Below, piece after piece: positions 20,554 to 32,850 of a stretch of 64,000 nt of DNA. The position numbers and the translations under genes are program-made. Source of the stretch: Sphagnum magellanicum (taxonomy: Eukaryota > Streptophyta > Sphagnopsida > Sphagnales > Sphagnaceae). The notes beneath the pieces are model-generated. The model saw only the letters and a program-made list of their open reading frames with translations. It was not told the origin of the DNA and did no database searches. Location of the stretch: NCBI GenBank assembly GCA_021904315.1, contig CM038925.1, positions 11,286,501 to 11,350,500 on the forward strand, written 5' to 3'. Within the stretch, counting starts at the first letter, position 1. Each line of letters begins with the position of its first letter.

Positions 20554-23500
20554 TGCCAAAAGTAAGAAAACAAAAAATCAAACGTCCAAGTTTTATACAA
20601 GTAAAATTTAGCACAATATTTTCAACTTTCCCACTTCCAAAATAGGGTTTCCCCAAAAAGACAAAAAAAAAGAAAAAAAAAAAGTGAAAAGTGTTAAGTT
20701 GACTTGGAGGTTAGGACTTGGCACCCCCATCCCCCTCCCCAGTCCCCACACCAAAAAAAATACAAAAATAACAAGAAAGCAAAAGAAAAGTAAATAAAAT
20801 AAAAATCAATCATGACCACTAAAAAGCACAACTTGGACTACCTTCTTTTCCACCAAGTTAATGATAGGTGAGTTAAATTAGAGAATTCATTTCAATAGGG
20901 CCAGGACTTGGGAATATCCCTACCCATGGGCTTTAACCACAAAGCAAACATTATGGTGAACCAAAACATGTGTAGATCTTGAGGCCTAGTAGGGGAGGGT
21001 TCTTCCTAGTATTGTGTGGGTTTATTGTTTTTTATATATCTTAGGGTAAGGTACATACAAATTTTCAATTTATTTATCCAATGAGTAAAGGTATATTATT
21101 TTTAATTTTTTTCCATTAGTTAAGGTTTGAGGTTTAAAAAATTATAATTTTAGGTAGATGGGTAAGGTTTAAGTATCCTCTATCATATACCCCTAGTTGG
21201 GGTTTTAAAAGGGTAAATGATTTCATCTTATTTAATATAATATGAGAATCTTTTCACATTTCAAATTCATTTAGACAACTTTCATAGGCCTAAATATAGT
21301 GGGACAATGTACACATGTGATGTCAAATTACAATAATAAAAATGGATAGAAATATTTTTAATTTCTTATTTCTAAACCTATATAAATTGAAAGGTCATTG
21401 AGATCAATTTGAACAACATGCCACTTGCCCTATTAAACATAAACAAAAATCTAAAATGAAAAATTTATCATATCAACAAACAAAACACAATGATTTAATT
21501 GGTTTTCAAACTCCTTTTCAATCTTATTAAAAAATTTATTTCAACATCCCAAAAGTCTCCAAAACAATTAACTTTACAAATGTGTCATAATCAAAATGTG
21601 AATCGTTTGGCTAGTTTTTAGTAATTAATATAAGTTGATTTAAGATTTGGGCTCTAAGTCAACATTTACAAAGCCTTGTTAAAATGTTAACAATAAAAAA
21701 AATTGTTCTACTTCAATTCAATTTCCAACAATACTTAAAATCTAACAAGCCAAATGTGTAACAACAAGAAACTACACCTCATGTGCTTTCAACCACTTTG
21801 ATGGATTTTCACAAAACCCTATAATCAATTATAAATTTTGAAAACATGCAAGTTCCCATTACACCTATAGTCAAAAACAAATTGTTAACATTACACATTT
21901 GATTCAGATATATGTTTTATTAAATCTACAATTGTAGAAATTAAAAACTTGCATGTGATTACAAAAACCAAATACTTACATGTTCCATGACAATTTGATC
22001 TTGAATCAATTTTGCATTAAACACCAATGCTAATAGTTATTTTTGGGGGCCAAAATTTGATGGGTGTTTTACAGAAGGATGAACTTTTTGATATTTTGAA
22101 TATAATTTTTTTTTTTTTAAAGTTTTAAAATCATACCTTGTTGTTGTGATTGTGGTTCTTCTTATTCTCACATAATTATTCAAAATAAAATGAACCTTTG
22201 AATCAAAGATCAAACATTAAAACCAACATCATGTGAATTTATTTTTTTATCAAATTGATGTCAACAATCTAAAAATGGTGTAAACATATGAACGACTTCC
22301 AATCACATCTTAATTATTAACAAAAGCAATTTTGCATCGAATTGAAATGGGGAAATAATATTCATTGGGAATTCTAGTTCAAGCCTTTCATTGGTCAATT
22401 TCACACAAAGGTTAATTGCATTTGCAAGTGCATCATTCATCAACCCAAAACCATGACGTTAATTCAACACACAACTTGATACAATTGGAATTAGGGTTAA
22501 GCAATGACTTCTACAATGGCAAAAATATGTGTTGTTAGATTTTTGCCTTATAAAACCAATGTTTGTTGATTGTAACAAACATGAATAATAGCCCGAAATT
22601 TAAAGGCTTGCTAAAACATTACCAGTTTGGAGACAAACCTTATTTTCATTGGTTTGTTTAACTTTTGTGGTTATAATCTTGTAGCTACACAAGCCTTTTG
22701 TCCACTCTACCTTTCCTTTTCCTAAATTTTTAAACCATGTTATACAAACTTGAATTGAAAATTGCATAAATATGATGTTCACAGGTTGTAGACTTAAACT
22801 TGCATTCTCATAAAAAATGGCATATTAACAAGCTTTAAAAAATGCATGGCTAAAACAAACAGCTTCAAATAATGTCAATATCCCTAATTTTTCACAACTA
22901 ACAATTTGTTTAAGAACACTTATCATTATAAACAAATTTTTGCCCTCTTCTTTCACATAACAAATAATTATGTTAATCAAACTTGTACTATTCAAATAAA
23001 GCTTTTGTTAGTGCCTTGTGCCTCAAAGAAACCAATTATGACATGTTTTGGTCCTTAATCCAATGTTGATAAATTAATCACAAGTGCAAAAGTATCAAAT
23101 GCACCTTTGTTCATCCAAAAATTAGTATGACAAAAACTATAGCATTAACATAAGGTAAAACAAACTCTTCAAATGTGCATTTCATCTTATAAAACAATAC
23201 CTCTTTAATTAGGGTTTTGTGTGATGAAACACTAATTGTGGTACTCTTCATAAGCCACATCGCTTCACCCATATGTTTTCAACAATGCCTAAAAGAAGTA
23301 ATCATTTCACAACAACCAACACAAGATCATCAATAATTTTTTTTGTTTTTCATCTGGTTTTTAAAATTTTATAATGCACTTAAAGATGCAAAAATGAATC
23401 CTAGAGTTACCACTTTTTGAACCTTGAAATTTTGTTTCTTAGAAGCATATGTGTCAATAAAACATTATCATAAAATCTCATTAACATACATTTTTAAACT

Positions 23501-24060
23501 ATCAAAATGTTCAACTTCACAATGTTTGTTCATGGTTAAAGTTCTAATTTTAATTTTATAAACGATTAATTGTTTCTACCTTGAATTTTTTATCCCAAAA
23601 CATAAGCACCCAAAGTAATTGAATGACACAAAATACAATGAAAAACCTGTTTTTTTTCAAATGATAAGCTCATCATCATTTGGTTTGAAGAAAACCCAAA
23701 AAATAGATTTTTGGTCGCATGGAACCCAAAATTTTGTTTGATGTTGTAATGTAACTAGTTTTGATTTAACTTGGGAGAAAATATGGTTATACTATATCTA
23801 CCAATTAATGAAAAACGAACAATAATAGTTGTGGATGCAGGTGCATCACCATCTAGAAAGGCAAACTCCTTTGGGTTGTTGGGGCTTTTGTTCACCATTT
23901 TAAGCTATAGGGGAAAAAATGTATTTTAATTTCTCTCTCTAAATTTCTTTTTCTAAAGCTTGATGAAGTTGTAGAGAAATCTCCACAACAACAATTAAAG
24001 TAACACAACTATGATTGTAGTCTATTTCTCTCACTTTGCATTCTTTTTCTAAAATGTAGT
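20554..24060. other. AT-rich gene-free stretch
   Basis: About 3.5 kb without a supported frame. Only one 60-codon minus frame (22600-22782) exceeds the reading threshold and it has no motif. The DNA looks like old decayed intergenic sequence. No terminal repeats or domain fragments were recognised. Confidence 0.5.
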
Positions 24061-24540
24061 TTTCCACACACACACATTGGAAACTTGAACACAAAATTGA
24101 AGCACACACATGAATGGAAAAACTTTAACACAAGCTATTAGAAACTTTAGTTATTCACTAACTTGGTGTTGTCAAAAACCCAATTTTGTTAGTTATTACT
24201 ATTGAACCTGTTGCTACTTGAAATTTAATGAGCCCACCCACACACACATAAGAAACATGAACACAAACTTGGAGCACACCCATGAATGGGAAACACAAAC
24301 ATAAGTTGTTCACCAACTTACTACTATTAGAAATCCAATATTGTTGGAAGTTGTTATTGTTGAGCCTATTGATGTTAAAAACCTAGTGAACATGCACTCA
24401 CACACATATGGAAACCTACTATTGTTATTGAACCTTAGGTTGAAACTTGAGCACAAATAAAAACACAACCTCAACACACACAAACTAAAAACTTGAGCAC
24501 ACACACAAATTGGAAAACTAGTTGTTCAAACTGGAAACAT
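24061..24540 (+). repeat. Degenerate tandem repeat, ~165 bp unit, about three copies
   Basis: Units start with CACACACAC(A)..(G)GAAAC.TGAACACAAA.TTG(A/G)AGCACAC near 24065 and 24238, with a third, shorter unit from about 24390. Each has a following CACCAACTT../TTGTTGA(A/G)CCTATTGATG block. Non-coding. Confidence 0.5.
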
Positions 24541-26160
24541 GAATCTTGATCATAAATTGAAGCTAAACATTAAAAACTTGAGTTGTGCACATTTGGACAC
24601 CTTGCTAACAACCTTGTTGAATGCACACAATGTGGGTAATTTAGAGTAACACACACAATGTAATTAGTTTGCAGAAGCACACTCATAACTCAACACATTC
24701 TTCTCAATACTAAACACCTTACACAACAATCACCTATAATAACAATGGCGATTTTAAGGTTTATGTGAGACTTACCTTAATGAAATTTATTAAAGTTTAA
24801 AAGCATACTTGGCTGTGGTTATGGGTATTTTTGAGATATATCAAAAATTATGAACCAATTTTTTTTTTCCAGATTACATATTCTTGGTTATGCATTTCAT
24901 TAAAATATATTGATTTTGAGAAAATAAAATGAAATAAATAATATACCCTATTCATACCAATGGATATATCCAAGTATATGCTATATTCGCACAACACTAG
25001 TCCTTTCCCTTAAGGTTTTTTTCCATGGCTTTTTTGTCATCCTAATTTCATAATAACAAGACAATGGAAAGTGATTAAAATCTTTATAATGATTTATTAA
25101 AAAAAATCTAATACCTTGACAACTTCAACATTAATTATATTATTTTCAGAAATGTTAAAAATTTCAAAAACTATATTTAAAATATATATTTTTTCAAAAA
25201 AAAAATCAATTATTTGACATACATTGTGTTGAAGCTAGTCTTGTACAATGGTAGTCATTTTTTATTTTTAAAATTGTGTAGGTTATATTCAACTATATGG
25301 TTGAATTTCATAGTAGGTTTGTAGTTGGTTACTTTTTGTAAGGAGGTTCTTTTTAGAAAACTTTAAAAATAGATATGTTCCCAATAAATAAATAAAATGA
25401 TAGATGCCAATGTGTAACAAATCATAGTTTGACTCACAATTCTCATAACTTTGTATTTTGGTCCACAATTGACTTTCAAAATGGTGAGGTGATTTTTTTA
25501 TCACAACTAAAAGGCAGATTACAATAGAAAGTTGTTGTGCCAAATTGAGTCCTCACAGTTGCCTAATGCAAAGAAGTCCTTACGCCCTAAGTATGGGGTG
25601 AGGCACCTTTGTAACAAACAAAGGTCCCTTACATCATTTTCCGCCCACCCACAAAAGATCCCTCACTCCAAGATCTTCCACAAAAGATCCCTTGCTTCAA
25701 GATCTTTAGCAAGGTGTCCTCCAAATTCACTTCTGATTAGTCTTATGAGGTTCTTATGTGTAGGGTAAAGCACTAAGGTGAGGGCACTTTCAAAATAAGG
25801 GGCCTAGGACAAGGTGATAGCTGAGTCCAGCCCTGCATTTTGGGAATGTCCCCCAGCATGAGGCAAAATTTATCATGATAAACCTAACCTACAAATCATG
25901 AGATCACAAGGTGTATGAATGGGAAGGTTCTACACCTATAAGTAGGCATCATTTCCTTCCCACCCTTGAGGGGTAGGCATAATATCCATAGCAATCTCTA
26001 GGAGGGAAATTCATGGATAGAAGATGCCCCCACATCTACTAAGAATTTTCTCCAAGTGCTATACATATAGGTAAGCAACAAGGGCAGTCAAAAACTAAGG
26101 GAAAGACAGGTCTCCAAAAAAAGGGAGGACGGGGGGAAGTGGGGTTTAAAAGTTCTCAAA
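24541..26160. other. Non-coding, with a small 29 bp tandem duplication
   Basis: CCACAAAAGATCCCT(C/T)(A/G)CT(C/T)CAAGATCTT occurs twice in tandem at about 25649-25706. The rest has no recognisable gene, although 25530-26100 is less AT-rich than its left flank. Confidence 0.4.
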
Positions 26161-26165
26161 TCAGC

Positions 26166-26247
26166 AAACCCTAAAAAAAGGGAGAAAGCTCTCCAAACTC
26201 ACCAAACCCTAAAGAAGGGGAAAGTTCCCCAAAGTAACAAACCCTAT
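26166..26247 (+). promoter_or_regulatory. Three telo-box motifs in a 35-38 bp tandem repeat
   Basis: AAACCCTAA occurs at 26166-26174 and 26204-26212, and AAACCCTAT at 26239-26247. Each lies in a repeat unit with AAGGG.AAAG.(T)CTCCAAA. Telo boxes (AAACCCTAA) are known plant promoter and 5'-leader elements. Their position just upstream of the GC-rich presumed first exon of the sulfotransferase-like gene suggests they belong to its promoter. The function here is inferred. Confidence 0.5.
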
Positions 26248-26268
26248 TCCCACAAAGGGACAGGAGAA

Positions 26269-26296
26269 AGAGAGAGAGAGAGAGACGCGCGCGCGC
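26269..26296 (+). repeat. (AG)n-(CG)n microsatellite
   Basis: A run of AG dinucleotides passes directly into alternating CG. It lies at the presumed transcript start or leader of the downstream gene. Confidence 0.8.
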
Positions 26297-26299
26297 ACG

Positions 26300-26758
26300 A
26301 GGGCGAGACAGCAAGACAGGAACTGGATTTCCGGGAAGAAGAGGAGGAGGAGAAGAAGTAGAGAAGAAACGACCGGGTAGTTGGCAAATGCGCGTTCCTG
26401 AGGAAGCGATTGGGGATCGGAGCCCAGAGCACAGTAGTTTCTCCAATGCGCAGACAGACAGATTTGCCATCTTTGTTGGGTCTTTCAGTTTTGGGCGAAG
26501 ATTGGAGGGAAACTGGAGTTTGAGTCCTGACGAAGAAGAAAGGGGAGTAACCCGTGTTGTTGTACATTACGTAGAGGAGGTTAGAGGAGGAACTTGTAAC
26601 TCTCCAGCTCGGGAAGTGGATTTTGGTTTTTTGGTTTGGGAAATCAATTTCTGTACATCAACCGGGGGCTTCCTTCGAGAGCCCATGTTTTGTGAAAGCA
26701 ATGAAGGAGGAGCTGTCCTCGATCATTCTCCTTTGCCACAAGGAGGAGGATAGCCTTG
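26300..26758 (+). other. Probable 5'-UTR exon of the sulfotransferase-like gene
   Basis: This GC-richer stretch ends at TAGCCTTG|GTAAGC (donor GT at 26759-26760), a good plant 5' splice site. It is followed by about 1.1 kb of T-rich, intron-like DNA before the proposed start codon at 27869. Several competing frames (for example 26388-26753 plus, 26244-26567 minus) have no recognisable content, so the stretch is read as leader. The left boundary and the matching acceptor are not resolved. Confidence 0.4.
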
Positions 26759-27868
26759 GTAAGCTTCTTTTGTTTTTGACTTAAGGTTTTTGCTGGTGTG
26801 TCATTCTTCCGTTGATGATGTAAATGAGATCATACATAGCCATGCATGAGACTCTGAAATTCTTCGTGTGTTTTTATATACTGGGCTGTAGTAGTTTAGG
26901 AGGAGCAGATGGATCGCGAGGAGGTTTTGGGTTTTGAGATGGGCACTAGAGTTTGCTTATGCCAGATGAATTTAGCCCGAAACTGTGAACAATTCTCCAT
27001 AGACTCCCGTGATATGATCAGGATTATGAGAAGCACATAAACATGGAAAGAACCCACGAAGAAGGTCCTGGGAGTCTATTCATTATTCAATCTTCAGGTT
27101 CTCCATTTGGACTCCCATTCTTTGGGGGCAGTCCAGCTTTGGAAAAAGAAGAAGTTCTGTCCCCACCTTGGCACAGTTAGCTAACATGCTGTGATCTGGG
27201 GGCAAGATCGTTGCCCACCACAATATTGTAAATATCACAAGAGTACAATATGTGTACAGTATTTGCTGATTGCCAAACTTTCCTTCCTCTTTCTCAGCCT
27301 CTGTTTGTAGGGCTTCATGATTTCTGCATATATCCTTTTTCTCCCATCTCCATCTTCCATCACTTTGGGGTTTAGGATTTAATCCCTCCTCCCTGGGATC
27401 CTTTTGATTTCCAAATCTTATCATCCTTCCTTCTCCCATGATCCCATTGATTTCCAAATCTCTCATCCTTGGACTCAGGGTTCCTGCATTCACATCTCCC
27501 CTCTCTTTCATCTCTTATAGATTTGGTTCAGGTTTACGCACCCCTTTTTCAGATTTCATCATCTTCTTATGCTTTAGAAGACTAGAATTCCATAGAAGTG
27601 TCAATAGCTTCATCAATGTGATGTCTTTTGTTGGGACGCATAACCAAGTAATATTCATGATCCTGCTAAGATGTTGGAGTGTGCAAGTCGTTTTCTGTAC
27701 ATATTTTGCTGATATTTGGGCCGACTTCCTTTTCCATACGATACATTAGGCAACAGCTTTTCCATCATTGATTTTCTCCTAAGGTGATTGCCACTTTTAA
27801 GGGTGTTCCTTTATTGAGGGGACAAATGGGGACAAAGGCTAAAGCATATATTCTTTTGAGATGATCAG

Positions 27869-30800
27869 ATGGGTGTCCAGAAAATAGTCAAGTGCAGAGG
27901 ATTACACGATATGTATGTTGGTTCTGGCAAGGTATGTTCACTTGCTTGAGGCAGCAACCCTTCTGTTTTTCTCTTGAGCTTTGGAGCCTTTGGAGCTCCA
28001 CTGCATTATTTTCCACTCCATTTCAATTTTACAGGCTACTGAATGAATGAATGGATTCCAAGATGAACAGACTTTGAGTTGTTAAATAGACAGGTATAAA
28101 GTGGGAATGGTGAGTTGAAGTCCTGATTTGTTGTGCAGGATCTTTGCTTGTGGAAGGATTGCAAGAAGTTTCCAACAGTGTGGAGACTGTGTACAGTAGT
28201 GTTGATAGGGGCTTTCAGTATCTACATGTGCATGATTGGTGTAGACCATTCAAAGCTTTCATATGAGCATGTCCAACAGAACATTCAACGGCAAGAATGG
28301 AAACAGTCTTGCCCTGGGAATTTCTCAACTTCACTCAACTTCATTCAACACTATCCCCGTCCTCTTACGTATGATAGGTGCAGTTCACTGACCTTGCACA
28401 GAAGTGCATCAATTCTAGTTGTTGTCCAACCAGAAAGTGAACATGACCTGCAACTTTTTTCTGAATTGTTTTCTTGACTGTTTTGAAGTATGTTCCTGAG
28501 GTGAATAATTTTCAATCCAAGTGTAAGGAGGTGATACCAAGCTCACAGGCTATGCAGACATAGACTTCTAGAAGTCCACAATAATCTAGATTCTACTACA
28601 TAAGTCTGACCTGAAGGCTTAGAGATCATACCTAGTTCAGTGTTTTTTTTGGTGACTTTTTGCAACTTGGCAAGAAAAAAAAGGAAGCTGCTAAAGGATT
28701 TTTTTGGGAAACCTGGGCCGAAGTTGCCACATTTAGATGCTGGGGTCATGGAGGTTGTCAGAACAAAGTGGGATTTTCACAAAGTTCTACTTTTCAGACT
28801 GATATATAGGCAGATTTGGCTCATTAATGTTGTTGATGGTCACCTGTCTACCTACTTGACAAGATTGAAAAAAAAAAAACCCTGATTGATTTACAGAATC
28901 ATAAAATCATCTGAGGGTTCTTAAGAACTGGTTGCTTCTTTTGCAGGCAAGAGTGCATGTGCACACCTGTACAAGGTTTTGTGATTTTGTCAATGCAAAG
29001 ATCAGGGAGTGGTTGGTTTGAAACACTCCTGAACAACCATCCAAACATAAGCTCACATGGGGAAATTTTCAAGGTTAAGCCACGCCGCCAGAATTTCACC
29101 ACCATCGCAGCAACCCTAGATGCCATCTACAATTTGGACTGGTATAGCAGTGCTGCGAAAAACGAATGCACCTCAGCTGTTGGGTTTAAGTGGATGCTCA
29201 ACCAGGTATCTTTACATCATCATATGCTCTGGATTGTGCCGGACATTCAGGGACTGATTCATCCTATTGGAATGGGGTTTAAGAACATGGAGAGTGCTTT
29301 GTGAAGCATTGGATGGTAGGATTAGGTTTCCAAGTAGTTATTTTCTTGGCTAGTGCAGTTTTTTTTCAATGGGACTGCTTAGAATATTCACTGCCAAGGC
29401 TTATTATATATGCTGGCCATGGGGTTCAGTTTTGATTCTAGTTTGATGAGGGATGGGACAGGGAGCAATGGAGTACAACAGAGAGGTTGCAGCATATTTT
29501 GAAAATAAGGGTGTTTCTGTAATACTGCTGCTAAGGCGGAATTTGCTGAAGCGTATCATATCCATTTTGGCCAATGCATATGACCGTGTTGCAAAGCCAT
29601 TAAATGGCACCCACAAGTCACATGTGCATTCACATGAAGAGGTAAACATTTGCTTCTTCTCTTGTCTTGGTTAAACAAGCAGGTTTAATAAAAGTGTGGT
29701 TGATTTCTATCCTGATCATTGTATGCTTTCTGGCAGAGACATCCTACAATGTATTATCTGAACCATTTCTGCTCTTCCTGGCTTTGGCCATTGGTCCACA
29801 CTTAAAAATTGTGGCTGTTTTCTCTTATGTATGTTCAACCACTTTTATGTACAATCCAACAGAAATCAACCATTTTCATCAAGACGTTTTTTAAATTTGT
29901 GACACATCAAGTAATTTTTTCTAATCTTGCATGTTGCAGGCAAACAAATTGGCAGAGTACAAGCCAATCATCAATGTAAAGTACCTGCCAGAGAATTTTG
30001 AGCGGGTTATGGAGATTACAGATGATGCTCACCGTTTTTTCAATCACACCCGCCTTCTTGTTCTGTATTATGAAGACTTAGTTACAGAGTCACATGTCAG
30101 CCTCACTACTCTCCATCCCTTTTCACCCATTCTGATTGTGATGTGTGTTCCTGTTATTTAAATCATTCAAATGTTTAACTTGAATTTTCCCACATTAAAC
30201 AACTGTACTCTTAGAAAGAGAACACATCTCACCCAGCTCATCACTTATCAGCAGCACAAACAATTTCTAAATTGAGAACAAGCAGCAGCAAGTTTACCAC
30301 TAGAGACCAATCTGCCAGTCTGAAGCTTAACCCTTATAAGTATCCTTTATACCCCATTTCTTCTTCCATCTGACATCCTTGTGTGGGGGCAGTACACAAG
30401 GAAGAATTTCATTCCAGGGGAAAATCTTAGTTTCACCAGAGTACCACCTAGCTTCACTTATTGTAACATAATGCATGCAAGTTTATATGTGCCAGTCAAT
30501 TTCATGGTGGCTTATTTATAAGAGGGCTTGGTTGTAGGCCTTGATTGATAATGGATTATTCACCCAGGTTTAGGGTTTAGGGTTCAGGGTTTAAGTTATC
30601 ACTTTTTATACACAAAATGATGTATTACGAAGGCTGATCTGGTATTAGTTTTTTTGTGTGTGTGGGCTTTGTAAGAGATGGAAGTGACCTAACTCCTTGT
30701 GGTGTGCATGAGCAGAGCTTGGAGCAAGTGCAAAAGTTCTTGGGTGTTGAGCCCCGCAAGCTGGAAAGCCTTCAGGTGAAAATTCATACCAGGCCATTAA

Positions 30801-30898
30801 GCCAACAAATTCAGAATTGGGATGAGGTCTTGGTGCGCTTAAAAGGCACAAAATTTGAGAGTTTCCTTGATGAGGAGGACCACCCAATCCCCCCTTAA
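27869..30898 (+). CDS. Membrane-anchored P-loop sulfotransferase-like protein (six coding exons)
   Basis: Coding exons 27869-27931, 28139-28377, 28947-29205, 29462-29641, 29940-30095 and 30716-30898 join in phase to 359 residues. All five introns (207-620 bp) are GT-AG. An in-frame TGA lies four codons before the chosen ATG; the first 21-residue exon is the least certain part. Residues 35-55 form one hydrophobic segment (LCTVVLIGAFSIYMCM), so a type II Golgi-type anchor is likely. The 5'-phosphosulfate loop is LSMQRSGSGWFETLL (115-129). RRNLLKRIISIL (212-223) fits the 3'-phosphate site with Ser221. The conserved tail LYYEDLV and QNWDEV follow. The protein resembles the conserved plant family annotated as P-loop NTPase or NodH-related sulfotransferase, which would transfer sulfate from PAPS. 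The acceptor is unknown. No break was seen, so it appears functional. Confidence 0.85.
27932..28138 (+). other. Intron 1 of the coding region
   Basis: The donor GGCAAG|GTATGT at 27931/27932 and the acceptor TTGTTGTGCAG|GATCTT at 28138/28139 are both good. The junction is between codons. If this exon is wrong, translation could start elsewhere upstream, but the frame from 28139 onward is secure. Confidence 0.55.
30569..30593 (+). repeat. Interstitial telomere-like tract in an intron
   Basis: GGTTTAGGGTTTAGGGTTCAGGG holds three TTTAGGG-type units, one altered, inside the last intron of the sulfotransferase-like gene. It matches the common plant telomere repeat. Confidence 0.65.
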
Positions 30899-31375
30899 AA
30901 GCCATAACATCCTTGTGTAAACTAGTTGCCCTGTCAGAATTTGTTCTTGAGAGGTCAGGCCTTAAGAAATATCTGTAGGATAGCATGATAGAACCCACAC
31001 GTAAGAGGTGGGATATGCACTGTCTCACTTCAGGGAAGAGGTCATTGGTTACACTAGCTTGAGGTGGCATAGTTCTGTGGCTTTTAGAGAAGCTATATTT
31101 TTGCTCCATAGGGGCACATTTTGCCTCAACTAAGGCAGTGATAGTTGTCAGAGTAACATGATCATCTTTCTAGTCATCAATGACATGGGTTAATGATGGG
31201 ACACCCATCATTGCCAATCCTTATGGGTCTTGTAGAGCTAATTGATTTGTATATTGGAATATTGTTAGTGTTGGACTTGTGATCACCCTTTGCTGTTGTG
31301 GCCCTCTAGTGTCTCCTCTCCTGGGTGCGCAATTATGCCACAATTCTCTTTGGGTGATGAAAGTTAGAGGATGTT
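30899..31375. other. 3' flank of the sulfotransferase-like gene, no further gene
   Basis: The stretch presumably contains the 3' untranslated region. A 154-codon minus frame (30645-31109) is antisense to the last exon and unsupported. Confidence 0.4.
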
Positions 31376-31440
31376 GGAGAATCGAACTCCCGCAAAGAAA
31401 ATGCTTTGGCATGATCTAGCAGCCTCCACTTGTGCTATGC
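31376..31440 (-). mobile_element. tRNA-derived SINE head (minus strand)
   Basis: On the minus strand TAGCACAAGTGG (31426-31437) fits the A box and AGTTCGATTCTC (31377-31388) keeps the GTTCGANNC core of the B box, about 38 bases apart. A full tRNA cloverleaf is not formed, so a SINE head or tRNA pseudogene is likely. The tail was not located. Confidence 0.48.
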
Positions 31441-32494
31441 AGCTCTGTGAGGGATGGATGTGTTTGGTGTGTTCCTAGCATAAAGCATGTCACTCTCTTT
31501 TGTGCACAAGAACCTTCCTCATAAGGTTGTGGAAATTCTAAAGTGTTCGAGGGGAAATACCTACTGGCTCTGGCCATTTGTCACAGTGGGTGCTACTGAT
31601 TGTGATAAAATCCCCAGGATTCTAACATTAGCTGGCTCATCCATAAAGCCTACTTTCTCCTAGGGTCAACCATTTCACAAAATCATTCAAGATTTTACAT
31701 CATCAATGGAGGGCTGAGCGGGAATAGATTTTAGTTTCTCTGCTCAAAACTGTTGGGTTTAAGTTGAATGCATCCAAAGCAGGAGGCAACCTTGAACCCC
31801 ATGCATTTAGAGCTGCAGGGTGAACACGAACTCCATGCTTAAATGTTATATGTTGTTCCTAGTCTATGGATACCAGGTGCAGTTCCAATCCAGCAGCCCT
31901 GGGATGAGCATGTGAGCTGAGCTGCTGCTGGCATCACAGCAAGGTGCATGCTGGGTGGAATGTGGTGACCTCTGGAAATGGGAGGTGCAGATCTTTCCCT
32001 GCAAGATGCCACAATGACAGAAATTGTCACAGAATATGTGAATCAAGTGGTGACCAGCCTGAAATTTCCTCCTTTCTGCTAGCCAGGCTTCACAGTCTTC
32101 TATGGTGTGTTCCTTCACAAGGCAGCTAAGATTTGTCCCTATTTCTTTTTGTTGTTGCACAATAAGTAGTTTCCAGTGTTGTGCAGTTATCAGAAACAGG
32201 AACAGACCCCTGGTGTAGATGGTTAGTATAAGTAGATGGTTAACAGTGGGTGTCCTCTTGTTCACCTTTAGTCAAGCTCCTACCCTTTATTTCAATGTTT
32301 ATCATTTGCCCCTCCAGGTCTCTTTGTGTCTCCTGCCTCTGGCTGTCTTGTAATATGGCTTCCTTTAACCTGAGTGGCATCTTTCAAGTAGATGGATGAT
32401 TAACAATGGGTTGCAACTTATCAATTCATCTTTTTCTTATTATGGGTCAAAGCACCTTCCAATAGGTCATTCAATAGTATGTCCATAAATAAAT
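31441..32494. other. Non-coding, nothing recognised
   Basis: The stretch is moderately GC-richer than the flanks. The 133-codon minus frame at 31864-32265 has no recognisable domain. TAGATGG.T(T)A(A)CA(G/A)TGGG occurs near 32225 and again near 32390, suggesting a small local duplication. Confidence 0.4.
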
Positions 32495-32850
32495 ACTTGG
32501 GCTTTGCATTGCTGCACACTACTAGGGAAAATGAATTAAAGAAAAAATGAGTTGGTTTTGTGGAAACTAAGTTTCATTTGAATGAATTTGCATAATTGCA
32601 AGTTGAATTGAATGCAACTCAATTGAATTTGAATTGAATTGAAATTCCTAGATTGAAGTGAATTGAACCAAACAAAATATTATTTTCCTTTTGGATTCAA
32701 CAAGATTAATGTTCCCATTGAAATTTCAATTGAATTAAATTTGGTTGAATTGAACCAAATGGAACTGAATTAAATACAAATTGGCTGGATTCATTCAAAC
32801 CAAATTTATATTCAAGAAATTTATGAAAATTCAATTATGAAAAGGTATGT
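32495..32850 (+). repeat. AATTGAATT-rich element, single arm
   Basis: ACTTGGGCTTTGCATTG, GTTGGTTTTGTGGAAACTAAGTT.CATTTGAATG and a long AATTGAATTGAATTT section match the right arm of the foldback at 33593-34304 in order. It has no coding capacity. Confidence 0.55.

Noticed and set aside
20521..20656. Glu-rich minus-strand protein
   Set aside because: It is the translation of a (TTC)n microsatellite.
26244..26753. Overlapping 100-120 codon frames on both strands around the GC-rich stretch
   Set aside because: They overlap on opposite strands, contain microsatellite translations and no domain. The plus strand is better explained as a 5'-UTR exon ending at a good donor.
27083..27511. 142-codon minus-strand frame
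   Set aside because: It lies antisense in the presumed long 5'-UTR intron, shows no domain, and contains the complement of a repeated GATTTCCAAATCT word.
30645..31109. 154-codon minus-strand frame
   Set aside because: Antisense shadow of the last sulfotransferase exon and its 3' flank.
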